Assembly (NCBI RefSeq): GCF_010389155.1
Contig: NC_057767.1
Location: forward strand, 3,579,765-3,643,764
Direction: 5' to 3'
DNA: 64,000 bases
Origin: Erigeron canadensis
Taxonomy: Eukaryota; Streptophyta; Magnoliopsida; Asterales; Asteraceae
The notes under the pieces were generated by a model. It was given only the letters and a program-made list of their open reading frames with translations. It had not been told where the DNA came from and did no database searches. Both the position numbers and the translations under genes were made by a program. Below are positions 24,112-35,820 of this stretch, piece by piece. Numbering within the stretch: position 1 is the first letter of the stretch; the number at the start of each line of letters is the position of its first letter.

Positions 24112-24700
24112 GTGTTATCAGACCTTCAACCAAACCAAATCAGAAGGAAACTCTTTTCATCCAAAGTTGCTTACCAAATAAAGAGGTTCAAATTGTTCAT
24201 GCACATACACGTAGATTTAGTGATTATTTGCTTGGATTTTTGGGAATAGCTTATATATTTTTCTTTCATTGTGTTTTGGTGCTTACCTTCTTCATTGCCA
24301 ATACTGCTTGGAACTTTTGTATATGATGTGACCCAATTATTCATAGACTCAACCACCAGCTCTAACCAACCCTGTTCTTTCCCTTTCTAAGTGATTTTAA
24401 ACTTATGATTTGTACTGGCCTGAAAGATTGAGGACCTGTATTAGTATTATTAAGTTGGCTAGGACTTTTCAGCTGATAAATGTTATTATGGGTTATTATT
24501 CAAATTTTTTTTTTTTCTTAAATAAAACTTGTTTACATGGTTCCTGATTGATATAAAGGAGAATTACTTGAAAGCAACGTTAAGCATCTATAGGGGAGAA
24601 ATCAGTATTTAACAGTTTTTGGCAAATAAGCCGCTTTAGACCCCGTTTAGGAAGAAGAAAATCATGTGATTAAATTCATACAGTAGTTAATAAAATAAAA
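24112..24700 (+). terminator. 3' UTR of the kinase gene with AATAAA at 24521
   Basis: After the TGA at 24109-24111 the sequence has no long coding frame of family type. A T-rich tract followed by AATAAA at 24521-24526 is the best poly(A) candidate. About 24060-24700 is mirrored, diverged but collinear, at about 62820-63450. Confidence 0.5.
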
Positions 24701-25448
24701 ACGGTCCATGGCCAAGAAAAATGTCACGTCGGGTTTAGTGACGCTTCAACCTGCAAACGTTTAGTTATAAATCCCAGTTTTATAAACTTCATAAACCCAG
24801 CTTTTTAATTAGGTTATACTTTTGATCCCATATTTTACACTAAAAAAAAAGAAGCAAACTGTATGCATCCATATATATTCGGCAAGATGCCGAAAATAGA
24901 AGAAATTACATCATATTGTATGGCTAGTCTACCAAAAATGTCATGAAAAACTATGCTTATTACATCTAAACGAAAACCATAAGAAGTCGATACAATCGAA
25001 TGGAATACTTCAATCCTATTAGATTGGTGCCCGTGTAATGCAGCGGCGACGATGAGAGTGTGGTTATTAACATAAACATTGTGGTCGGAGATTTGATGAA
25101 TTGTTGTGTGGGATATGAAAGGGGGAGTGCTATGTGTTTTTGCATGAGGAAGAAATAGATGTTGAATTTCTTTAAGGGCATTTTAGTCACAATCTATAAA
25201 ATATAAATAAATATGTATTAAGATGGAGGGTAAATATGTCATTTCAGGTTCTCAAAATTAAGGAAGGAAAGGAAGAGTTTGTTTTATAAAGAAGTATACC
25301 TTATTTCTATGCTCCCAAATGCTCCACCACCAAGTTGAGATAATCCCATGTAAAATCTTCTTATAAAATAAGAATACACTGAACGTTAGACACCCACTTT
25401 CGAAAGGGTCACAAGCTGGTAAGTCAAGATTTAGCCAAAAGGAAAGGT

Positions 25449-25507
25449 AACTTATAGTTTCACGAACCTTTCAAAAAAAAAAAAAAAAAACTTATAGTTC
25501 CACGAGC
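25449..25507 (+). mobile_element. Poly(A) micro-insertion with 19-bp flanking repeat
   Basis: AACTTATAGTTTCACGAAC (25449-25467) and AACTTATAGTTCCACGAGC (25489-25507) match at 17 of 19 positions. They flank only 'ctttc' plus a run of about 18 A. This is the arrangement of a target-primed retroinsertion cut down to its tail. Confidence 0.65.
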
Positions 25508-26832
25508 AATATCACATTCACGAAATATGTAACAAACTGAGTCCCCATAGAATAGACTGAACAAACTAAAGATATACTGGGAGGCCAAATTGACTTGCGA
25601 TGGGAGACGATCTCGCAATAGTCCCCCACAAAAACGTTCACCTTTTTCGGAAGGAGTGAATTCCAAATTATGGATCGTTGCTCAAAAGGTAAAATGAATT
25701 TTGTCTAGTCTTGGAGATCTTAAAAAACCACCTTTTCTCTTCTCATGTCCAAAACAAGGCTTCGCAACTTTGCAAACGTGATCAATGTTCAGTATGCTTT
25801 GAAAAAAGGAATAAACATGTGGTTCAAAATGGTCCCCGCGTTCTTAATTGTGTTCTTAAAATAACCCACCTATATAATATATATATATATACTACCTAAT
25901 AACATAAAAGGGCTTTTTTTTTAAATAAGCAATTCTATCTTTGAAATACCAATTTAACCCTTGGCATTTACCGTAATTGACCCCAAAGGCTTCGCCTGAG
26001 AAAAAAAAAAAAAAACACACTCTCAGTTGTGTCTATCTCTCTCTTCCCTCTCAACCACCGTCGCTGTACACACACTAATCCAATTCAAACGTAGTTTTCG
26101 CTTACAAAAAAAAAATAAATTGTCTATTAAGAAATATATATACATATTAGGTATTTGAACACACACCGAGAGTGTGTGTTAAATGCATATCATCCTTCAT
26201 GTTTTGTTTAATCCAATCCCACACCAAATCGCCATCAATCCATCCATTAATCTACTTATTTTTTTATTTGCAGCCTCCATTTACCACCTCGCCGGATTTA
26301 ATGTGTTTCTTTTATTTCCAATCGCCGTCTGATTCATCACCACCACCACCATACCCGCCGGAAATCATCCCCGGATTCTTCATAATCACCACCACCATCA
26401 CCAGATCTGGTTGGTTTTTTACGGCGGTTGGTTTAGCCGCCGATGCATCATCACCACCCCATGGATACCATACTAAAAACCGCCACGACGACAGTGATCT
26501 GGTGGGTTTATAAGGCTCATAATACATCAGCACCACCACATCGGGGCCGCAATCTGGTGGGTCTCTAGGGTTCATTATCACCGGATATATCGTCACAACC
26601 ACATGCTGGCGGCGATCTGGTTTCTAAGGTTCATCTGGTGTTGTGCCTAATTTAATCTGGTGTCGTGCCTAATTTAATTTTATTTCTTCCTTTTTTACAT
26701 ATACGAGAACGGTAACCGCGTGTTGCGGCGACCGTCGAGTTAGTGGCGGTGAGATGGTGAGGTGATAGGTTATAGAGTGTGATTGGTCGGAGATAATAGG
26801 TCATAGAGTGTGATAGCCAAATGTCTTAGCCG

Positions 26833-27495
26833 TAGGGGTGTTCATCGGTTCGGTTTTCGGTTATTTGGTCTATTTGGTTCGGGTTTTTCGGTTTTTTTAT
26901 TTTTATTTTTTAAAACCAAAACTTAATTCGAAATAGAAAAACCAAACCGAAAACCAAATTAGAATTCGGTTCGGTTTAAAACCGAAAAAACCAAATATGA
27001 AAACACAAATTTACCATTTCGTTGTCTAAGTTGTGATTAACCAAAATAGGTTCATAATTTCAATTTTCACCAAAGTAGTAAATTTAAACCATATGGATAA
27101 ACAAATAACATAAGTGAAACAACTAAACTCTTGTTTGTCATCATTATTAAAAATTATTCATCAAAATTGAATTTATCTAATTTCATATAAAAGTTAATAT
27201 GATAAACAAATAGATATATAAAGTAAAAAATACATTAATAATTGTCCATTAAAGAAAAGATACGAATTAAGTATTTTTAATAATACATAATAGTAATATA
27301 ATATATTCAGTTTTTTCAGTTCAACCAAATTCATTATCCTTTACCCATAACCAAACCAAAATCCGAATATATAATTCGGTTTCGGTTACAAACCAATCGC
27401 AAAACCAAATTCAAAAACGGTTTGGTTTTATTCGGTTTTTTAAACGGTTCGGTTTACAGTTTAACCGGGTAAAAACCAAACCGTGAACACCCCTA
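26833..27495. mobile_element. hAT-type MITE, 663 bp, 8-bp target duplication CTTAGCCG
   Basis: The terminal inverted repeats begin TAGGGGTGTTCA at both ends (26833-26844 and complement 27484-27495). They extend into GGTT(C/T)GGTTTT-type sequence. CTTAGCCG occurs immediately outside on both sides (26825-26832 and 27496-27503). An 8-bp duplication with TAGGGGTG termini is the hAT signature. The interior is AT-rich and non-coding, with an internal inverted GGTTCGGTTT motif near each end. Confidence 0.92.
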
Positions 27496-27821
27496 CTTAG
27501 CCGTCCGCCCTCGGATTTAAAAATTCGTCGAAAGTATATCGAATGACATCTGTAATGAAAGAACATGAATTTTTAAGAACACCCATATAATTTTTATAAT
27601 TTATCGATGTACGGTTTTTGAGATAAAAGATTTTAAATGAATTGAAGGAATAAATGATTTATGGAGGAGAGAGAAAAAAAAATGATTGGTTGAGATTTGA
27701 GGAAGGAGAAAAGGTGTTAGGTAAATATAGAATTGATATATGGGCATTTTGGGAAAGTAAATGTTAAACTTAAAATGTAAACAGGGTAGATCTGCTTTAT
27801 AATATAGTATAGAAGTATAGA

Positions 27822-28712
27822 TTTGTATGATTAGTTATGTTTTTTAGTTTTTTATAGGTACATATATCTTCTATACTAATGGGGAGACGAAATATACGCA
27901 ATCAAAAACAGGTTATACTTTTCAGTGCATTCTTTTGAAATTTTGCCATATTGGTTTGCTGATTATATTCATCATTGCTTATGGGTATTAAACCAATTGG
28001 TGCCGAAAAATTAATCAATTGAATCCATCATATTGTATTTTGACCATGTTTATGGATATCAAATGTCGTTTTTTATATTTTTAGTTGTTAGTCAAATTCC
28101 TTATTCATGATAATTGTGTATTCTGGTTCTCAAATTGCTCGTAATGCACAAACTAATAAATCATTGTAACATTATCGGGATTTCAATTATTCATTAATTT
28201 ATCTTGGACATGCAAATTTTATTCAATAATGTAATATAAAAAACCCTTCTATTTTACCATAAACGAGTATAATTTGTTTTAATGGCAGTTTTCTAGCTCT
28301 ATGTATGGTTGGTGTTTTAGTGTTTAAGGGTGCTTATTGGTCATTAGAACTCTTTTACTTTGGTGTCATTGTTTAATACTCTGTTGGCATTTAAGTGCTC
28401 ATGTGTATCCTGTATTGCTTGCCTCCTTCAATTTGTTGTATGGTAGCTTCCTTCAGTTTATTGTAGTTTGATAAGACATGTTTCAGTGTTTAATTAGGGT
28501 GCTTGTGACTGATCATTATTGGTATTTGTATTAATTCTTCCAGACTGCTACTTATATATACAACATAATAAGTATCACCCGCCAACATTAAAAGCTTTAT
28601 CCAATTCCTCTTTTTCAAGTCGGTATTTGTATTTGTGATATAAAATGACTTTTGATTCTTTTAGCTACATGTTTTTTCATATTTGACTTTCTTTTTTTTT
28701 TCTCACATAATT
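27822..28712. other. Intergenic DNA without a recognisable gene
   Basis: The sequence is T-rich with no open frame or terminal-repeat structure I can place. It leads into the small repeat-like coding remnant that follows. Confidence 0.4.
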
Positions 28713-28850
28713 GCCGACACAGGTCCTCCATCTCCTGCAACTGATGTCCATGTTGCCTTGCAGGTGCTCCATCCCCGACTACCAACGTTGCTGCTCATTG
28801 TCCGCTTATGCTGTTCCTGTGGCCAATGCAGGTGCAACGTCCCCCAGGGT
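28713..28850 (+). pseudogene. Pro/Ala/Ser-rich coding-like fragment
   Basis: Three spaced copies of a G-(P/A)-P/T-S-P type unit can be read: GPPSPATDV, GAPSPTTNVAA and VANAGATSPR. A frame change lies between each pair. The pattern resembles an arabinogalactan- or extensin-like linker, but the piece is too short and broken to assign. No start, stop or flanking exon is visible. Confidence 0.3.
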
Positions 28851-29104
28851 TTTTTTTGTTAGAGTTTGTAATAACTATCTTATATAAGTTTTTTTGTTCC
28901 GTGATTTGAGTTGTTTATTTTGATTCGGATCAAATAACTTCTGATATCAAAGCTTGCATCATTCATGAAATTTTAGGATTGTGAAACTGCTTACCTTTAT
29001 TTGATTTAATACAAGTGCTGTAGTAATTCACTTGGTAGTTATATATAGTTATATACTATATATATTATTAGATTAGATATGTTTTTGAAGGATTATGATT
29101 TTCT

Positions 29105-29163
29105 AAAGTTGATCCAACTTTATACAGTTGGATCAACTTTGGCCATTGGATTAAATCCAATGG
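29105..29163. repeat. Two adjacent hairpin-forming palindromes
   Basis: Perfect 15-nt arms (AAAGTTGATCCAACT at 29105-29119 and its complement at 29126-29140) surround a 6-nt loop. Directly after come 10-nt arms CCATTGGATT / AATCCAATGG around a single A (29143-29163). They sit in otherwise unstructured AT-rich DNA. Confidence 0.8.
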
Positions 29164-29499
29164 TCAAGATTAAAATATGATATTTAAATCTCAATCCGTT
29201 TTTGAAAATATTTTCATGGTGGTTTAGATCTGACTTTATAGGTTTATGTAACTAATCTACTATGGAGTTTTAATGGACTTGTGTTAAGATCGTCAAACTA
29301 ATCGTGCACAGTTCTTTGAATAGCTTATTTTTGAGATGAATGATGAAATTCAATTGGCTTATAATCCAGAGGTACAACGTGCAAATATTTTTCTATATAG
29401 CAAACCTATTCCAACTTTGAAAAATAATTTAATGAAACTAAAATTTTGTCCATCCTCTTTGTTTACTACCAACATCTTCACTTAATACCTTCAATTAAA

Positions 29500-30054
29500 G
29501 AACGAATTGCATTTTTGGTCCGTGTGTTATCACACCTTTCGCAAGTTTGATACAAAAATGTGAAAAGTCACGAAACGTATCCCTGTCATATCACACATGT
29601 TGCAATTTTGGTCCAAAAATAATGTGTCGTTAGAATTCAGCCGTTAATGCCCCCATGTGCTTGTCACATGGGGGGTAGTTTCGTCCATTTATTGCTCATA
29701 GGACCATTTCTGCAAAAAGTACGATTTTCTCTGTTTTTCAGCCGCAGACCATTTTAAGCTAAATCCGACCATTTTTGGCCGGAATTTGATCTTGTTTTTC
29801 ACACCATCTTGTTCCTTTTTCATTTCTCTACAAATCCATGTAATATATCATGTCTCAATCACGAAAAAAAAAAAGGAAAAAAGAAGAAAACTGTTGAAGA
29901 AATCTTGGAAGAATTGAGAAATAAAGATCAAACATATGTACAAGATTTTGAAGCCAATAAAAAATATGTTCAATCAATTTACAATCTTAGATCTTCATCC
30001 ACACTCTTGAAGTCTGTTGATTCGATCCAAACAGCCTTATATATATATATATAT
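29500..30054. other. Degraded repeat and low-complexity DNA
   Basis: At 29510-29700 there is text of the dispersed 'gcatttttggtcc' type, with a CCCCCATGTG/CACATGGGGG inverted pair (29650-29675). The open frame at 29809-30081 is A-rich ('EEILEELRNK'-like) and runs into a TA repeat. It has no recognisable domain, so I do not call it a gene. Confidence 0.35.
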
Positions 30055-30331
30055 GAAAAGGTTCAAATGAGAACCCTTTAAATTGAAAGAATTGAAAACC
30101 TTTTAATTATAACTTGGTGTTCATATGTGATTAGTTTGTGTGAACAAATTCATGCACATATGAACATGTCAAGTTATAACTAATATTACCTATGTTCATA
30201 TATGAATGTTTCTCAAATGAACCTATGTGAACGAATATGTTCACATATACCTATCACATATGAACATCAAGTTACAATATAGTAGTTCTCATGGTTCTTC
30301 CAATTTAAATGGTTCTTAATTGAACCTTACC
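30055..30331. mobile_element. MITE, AAGGTTCAAATGAGAACC family, copy 1
   Basis: Ends read AAGGTTCAAATGAGAACC on the left and its near-complement GGTTCTTAATTGAACCTT on the right. A second copy in opposite orientation lies at 55982-56261. The two align over their whole length, including GATGTTCATATGTGATAGGT. There is no coding capacity, and it sits between TA-repeat tracts. Confidence 0.85.
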
Positions 30332-33300
30332 ATATACATATATATATATATATATATATAAAACTTGAATGAAAAATTCCTCAAATAGTGTTTTTTAAAT
30401 ATTTTTTGTATAATGAATAAATAATTAGGCCTTAGGATTTTTATGGAATAAAAAATCAATATGTGCTGTTTTTACTCAAGTTGGGTGTGAGACGACCCCA
30501 TCTTCACTTCCCCATTTTCTTAACCCCTTTTTCTTTTTTTTTCCCCTCTTGTTAACTAATGCCATTTCTTCCATGATGATTCACACCAAGACAAGTATTT
30601 ATGAAAGGTTTGTATTGTGATTGAAATATTTAAACAAGACATGAAGCTGAATATATTTGATATTGAAATTACAATAATTCACATAAAGTCTTTTAGTTGT
30701 CAGATTAACAATTTTGATTTCGTTTAACAATTTTGATTCTCGTTTATTGCCTTTCTTTCTTGACATCATTAATACTTTCAACTTTGTATGTTGTATATAA
30801 AGCTCTATTTTCTCACATTTCGTAACGTCCATAAACTAAATTGTCGTTGACCTCCGCTTAGCGATTTACAAATCACAATAAAAATATGATCCAATTAATT
30901 TATAAGTATACAAAATGAATATAATTAAATGATTAAAGGAATAAGTATTGTCATGCACAATAATTGACCCTGAACCTAAGAAATGAGAGTTCTTCTGTTA
31001 AACATTGAAAATCATGCCTACAAACTATAACTAAAAGGAAATTTAAACCAACAATAACCAGAAGAAATTTCAAACGAATAAAAATATACTCTAGATTTTC
31101 AATCAAAACACAAAAGAAAAACAACTCATTCAATCTCATTCAACACCTCTTCATGTATGATTATCAAATAACTTCTGACAATTGTTTTGGGGTTGTTAAA
31201 TTCCTCCAAAACTCTGACCAATAATTCACTGGTCGTGTTAGACCAAACATATAAAATCAACACTTTTTTGTGATTTTTTTGAAGGATTTGAATACACTCA
31301 ATCTTAAAAAGATAAAGCTACACAAGGGGAGGAAGATGTAACTTTCAGAATCGCTATTGTCACGCTAGTGATTTTATTTTTGCTGTTTTTCGACTATGTC
31401 TATGCGCTAAGGCGTGGATTTTGGTGGATGCCTTCAAAGTTTAGCAAGATGGATGCGATCTTCTTGTTTCTTTTTGGATGACTACCGTGTTGGCAAAAGA
31501 CTATAAGGATTTGGCTAAAGCTTACCATGATATTGTAAAAATATGTGCATGTTGTGTGTTTTAGTGACTTTTGAGAAAAGTTACTCCTTTGCAAATCTTC
31601 CTAATAACTCACGTTTGGAAAACTGCACATATTTTATTTTAGTTATATCTAACGTTTTTTTCGCCATTCTTTTCCAACAAATAACTAAAACTATTGATCC
31701 TACGCGTGTGGCTTTTCAAACATCCCATCACTGGGGAATAAGCTTCTGTTTTATTTGTTGGGGGTGAATATACATTCCATCGTTGAAAAGACATTGAAGA
31801 TAAAATTTCAAAGAAAATGAGACAAATTTTATGAGACACTGTTACATGGCTAGACTAAGTGCGAAGACTTCAACGATATAGGGTGATGTCAGTCACTAGT
31901 TGTCCGGAATTTGTTCTGGCTATGGGTGAGACATCTGTATAATGTTTCTCGTAACTCTATTACTCTGCTCTTTGGATATCGCTCTTTTGATAAATGTTTT
32001 ATTCCCAAGTAATGGTAATTATGCTCATGGTAATTATGTTGGGGATATTTCGTTTAAATCCCCAAACATATATATTTTTATAATCTTTTATCTTTTTTTT
32101 TTGGCTAAAAAATGTCCTTTTTATAAGATGTAGATTCTATTTTTCATTGCGTATAAATGTGTCGGTTATTTTTTACGGATCTTTTAAGGATACATTCCTA
32201 TTGCACCATGATTGGGTAGAGTTGTTTTCTATTTATAATATAAAATATGTAAAAGCTACATGGTTTAGGATTTTTTTAACAAAAAAACTTTAAAAATTGT
32301 TTTATATGGATGCATTATTATGCAAAAAGGTGTAGGTTTTTCTGGTTTGTTTGCGAGCCTTTTGCAATTTTTGTAGAAAGGTATTTTTCTTTCGCCCACC
32401 TGCGGTTCAAGCTTTGGTTGTCCGAGATCATGTTCCTTGTATTGTATCCATTCTCGATCAAACCAAGAGTTGGATCGACAACATGAACAAGACAGAGTCC
32501 CAAAAGTTGTACATGGTAATAACAACATCCGACAACTTTAACGGAGTTTTAGAGTTTGACGGTGGTGACGTTGACGAAATCGGTGCTCCATTTGTTTGAC
32601 TGTTGGAACCGCTAGTTGATCACGTTGACCTGTATAGCCGTTGACCTGTATAGCCGTTGTGGTTTGCATTTGACATGAATGACTTTGGTGGTGTGGCAAA
32701 AAAAATGTCCATCATCTTTAAAATGGAAAAATGTTTTGGCGCTCCCATGTATTAATAGTTATGGATAGACGTCAATCAAAAGCGTAAATGGTTGGGGCGG
32801 TTCCTCACTTCAATTTCTGGACAAACAACACAAGATACAAACGTTGATCCAAATAGCCACCCCAACGGATGCAAACCGCTCATTTAAAGAAGAAGTTTGA
32901 ACAATAGACATGACATCTTCCATATACCGTGTTGCCAAGATAATAGAAGATGATGTTCAGAAAGACGTTGTGTCTAATGTATTATGTAGTTGGATATCTT
33001 GGTTGATTGGTGTTGCACTAACAAGCCTTTTGGCTTACACTAAAAAATGAAGAAAGAGAGATCAATTTTCAATTATCAGCTATATGCGTTGGCGGGATGA
33101 GAAGGATGATAGAAGTTATTTCCGATGCCCCCCTTTGGATTGGCGTTCAACATTGTGAAATATTTTGTTCGTTCGCTTTTCTTTTTCCTTTTAAGTCGAG
33201 AACTTAACAAACTATGTACCATTTGTTTTTTTCCTTGGATTTCTCTTCAAATCAACACTGCTTTTTACGTTTACTATTTTGTTCATTTCATTTCCTTTTC

Positions 33301-33925
33301 TTTCTTTTTTTTCCATACCTTTTCTTTCCTTTTACTTTCCTTTTTTTAAGACTCTAGAAATCTAGAATACAATGTTACGGAACGAGGAAGCTCAATGCTT
33401 GCATTGCGAGCAACAATTTTTGTGGATGTGTGATGTCGCAGGTAATTAAAAAAGTATATTTATTTAAAGGCAATATAACAAAAACGTTCAAATATATCAT
33501 TGATCCAAACTCAAACAAAAGAAGCCAAAAACGGAACAAAAAAAAAAAAAAAAACTACTAAACAAAAAACCAGAAAACATATATGTGAAACAAACCTTAA
33601 GAAAAAAAAATTTAAAGAAATTCAAAAGGTTTAAAAAAATTCAACTTATTATAAAGAAAAAAAGGGTTAAAAATTACCAAAAGAAATATAAAAATGATTA
33701 AATAAAATTAAAATATAAATTATAAAATAAAACAATTGGTCACAAAACTTTTAAAAAAATGATTTAAAAAAAAATCAAAGGTTTAAAAAAAGATGTAAAA
33801 ACAAAAAAATTTTACAAAAATATAAAAACAATTATATAAAATTAAAAAATGATCAAAATATTATAAAAAGAAAAAAATATTAAGTTTAGAAAAAGTATAA
33901 AAAATAAATGTTAATAAAAACATAA
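30332..33925. other. Long intergenic stretch without a supported gene
   Basis: This stretch has only short scattered frames. Noted inside: a piece like the 56.4-kb MITE (30405-30515), a tandem pair GTTGACCTGTATAGCC (32625 and 32641), and T-rich runs near 33170-33350. A very A-rich low-complexity zone with many poly(A) and 'aaaatt' tracts (33440-33930) brackets the Mutator-like insertion. The open frame at 32351-32599 has no domain I recognise. Confidence 0.4.
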
Positions 33926-33934
33926 AATAAAGAA

Positions 33935-35118
33935 TGGCTAATTGCTTGAAAAGTGCTTCAACTTTAACACTTTTGTTTTTCTAGGCTCCAACAAAAAAAA
34001 GTTCTCTTAGAGGGATTGAAACCGGGTAAAACGACTTTTGTGGGACTACGTACATTTTTTGCTTACGTGTCCAATAATTATCCTGTTTTATCTTTATTTT
34101 TAATACTTTATCTGTGAATTTGAACACAAGTGTATATCATAAGGGGCCCTATCATAAAATGAATAATTATCCCTAACTACTACAACCATCCCCCAAAGTC
34201 TTTCTCTAAATCTTAAGATCCAAAAATCAAAAAACCTTAATCTAATAGTATGATTTAAAGCTTCGTATAGAAAAATACAAATTAAGTCTTAGTATTAAAC
34301 AACCTCAAACGAATATCATGGTGGCTGAAGATGACAGTGGCCGGAAAATTATTCGCAAGGTGGCCGGAAAATTATTATCCCAATACCGCCAATCAAAGTC
34401 TCTCAATGCAGGACTACAAATTCATTCCCATTTGATCAAACTCGTATCGGAAAATGACGCAAAACATCTGAACCATTTGAAAAACTTGTATTCTAATTGC
34501 GGGGTTTTTGGGTCTGCACGCAAGTGCTCGATGAAAGTCCTGAACCGGATTTGGTTGGTTGGTTTGCTTTGATATCTTGGGATGCACAAGAATGGGTTTG
34601 CTGATGAGGCGATTTTAGGGTTTATTGAAATGCACATAATGGGTTTGATTTGCTAAATTGTACAAATCAAAAGCTGCTTCCTAGATTTTTGCAACAAGTT
34701 CGTCCTACTTTAGATAATGATGTTTCTATAGTGTTTAATAAGTTTTATTAGGGTGTCTATAGCTTAACATCAGTTGTTTGTGCACTTGTCAATGAGATAG
34801 TTAAGTCTCTTAGTTGAATTACATGGGTGTTTGATCAGATCCAACATATTTCTCACTTATAAAAAATGTTATTAAGATAATCGAATATATACGTAGATAT
34901 TATAAATGTTTTTTTGATAACCTATATTATCCATGTAAGAAATATAAGACTTTAAATAAAGGACAATAAATTATATATACTTTTTTAACTGGTAACTTGT
35001 AAGAAACCCCACAAAAGTCTTGTTACCCGGTTTCAACCCTCTAATAGAACTTTTTTTTTGTTGGAGTCTCAAAAAAACAAAAGTGTCAAGGTTGAAGCAC
35101 TTTCCAAGCAATTAGCCC
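33935..35118 (+). mobile_element. Pack-MULE-like element carrying a PPR gene fragment
   Basis: Long terminal inverted repeats of about 115 bp (about 33935-34052 and 34996-35118) match at most positions. They start (T/G)GGCTAATTGCTTG(A/G)AAAG and include GTTGAAACCGGGTAA-type text deeper in. Outside each end is the same 9-bp sequence AATAAAGAA (33926-33934 and 35119-35127), the target duplication length of Mutator elements. No transposase is present. Between the repeats lies a pentatricopeptide-repeat coding fragment (34318-34660), as in elements that have captured host exons. Confidence 0.85.
34318..34660 (+). pseudogene. PPR protein fragment inside the Mutator-like element
   Basis: The frame from ATG 34318 reads a PLS-type PPR N-terminal stretch: SLNAGLQIHSHLIKL, then NHLKNLYSNCGVFGSARK. 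This is the usual 'IH..LIK..NHL.NLYS.CG....A.KVF' pattern. A frameshift near 34520 follows. The continuation V-L-D-E-S-P-E-P-D and ...GFADEAILGFIEMH appears in other frames, and the rest of a PPR protein (normally 400-700 aa) is absent. PPR proteins bind organellar RNA; this fragment cannot. Whether it is transcribed is unknown. Confidence 0.75.
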
Positions 35119-35127
35119 AATAAAGAA

Positions 35128-35820
35128 ATAACAAAAAAAAAAATTAAAATAATTTTAAGGGTTAAAAGTTATAAAAGAAATAGGACAAAAAAAGTTTTAA
35201 AAGGGTTTCAAACTTAAGACCTTCACCCCTAATGATGTAAGCCTCGACCACTCCTGCAACTTTGTTTTTCAATAAATATATGGCATTTATTATACAAATA
35301 CTAAAAGCGCAGAAAAGGACAAAAAACATTGCTCATAAACCTGACGATTGTTATTATTGTAATTTGTATTACACAAACTTTGTACTAACTTTTGTCATTT
35401 CTAATTGTTTATTTTTTCACTAATATGTCAATTTGATACCATCTTCTTATTAGTTATCATCATCATTTTTCATTTTCTTTTTAACTGTTTAATTTCAAAT
35501 TTAACACTCTATTATATTTCATAGTATACTTCTAAGTTCTAATAACCAATAAGAAAACTTAAATGAAAAATACAAAACCCAAAGAACCCACATTCAACCC
35601 TTCACCCTATATGATCCCTTCTATGACCTAGTCTTTTCTATACGATCCCTTCTACCTTCCTTTTATCACCTAGCCTTTTCACTTACAACATTTAACAATT
35701 CACTTTATTTCGGCTCTCTTCTTCACCTATACTTTTAAGTCTTAAACAACATTTGACATAGTTTTAAAAGAGGAGATGAAAATCTGTTGACCATGGATGT
35801 AGATAAAGGTAATTAAGATA
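35128..35820. other. A-rich flank and intergenic spacer
   Basis: The A-rich low-complexity DNA resumes directly after the Mutator-like element (35128-35220), showing that the element split it. The rest has no gene. Confidence 0.45.

Larger units (their letters stand above)
25019..27821 (-). mobile_element. Non-autonomous Helitron, 2.8 kb, with nested insertions
   Basis: Read on the minus strand it starts TCTATACTTCTATACTATAT (27821 leftward), a classic plant Helitron 5' end, with host A outside. It ends with a hairpin, GCTGCATTACACGGGC (25027-25042 on the plus strand), and CTAA at 25019, then host T. The TC..CTRR ends and the A|T insertion site agree. There is no replicase-helicase frame. 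The interior holds a GC-richer Pro/Ser-coding-like stretch (26275-26520), a hAT MITE (26833-27495) and a poly(A) micro-insertion (25468-25488). The GC-richer part could be captured host DNA. Confidence 0.75.

Noticed and set aside
26172..26602. Overlapping open frames on both strands in the Helitron
   Set aside because: Both frames are driven by CCACC/GGTGG repeats and neither has a start context or domain. Treated as possible captured sequence, not a gene.
32351..32599. 82-codon frame in the long intergenic stretch
   Set aside because: No known motif and no convincing splice partner. Left as unassigned spacer.
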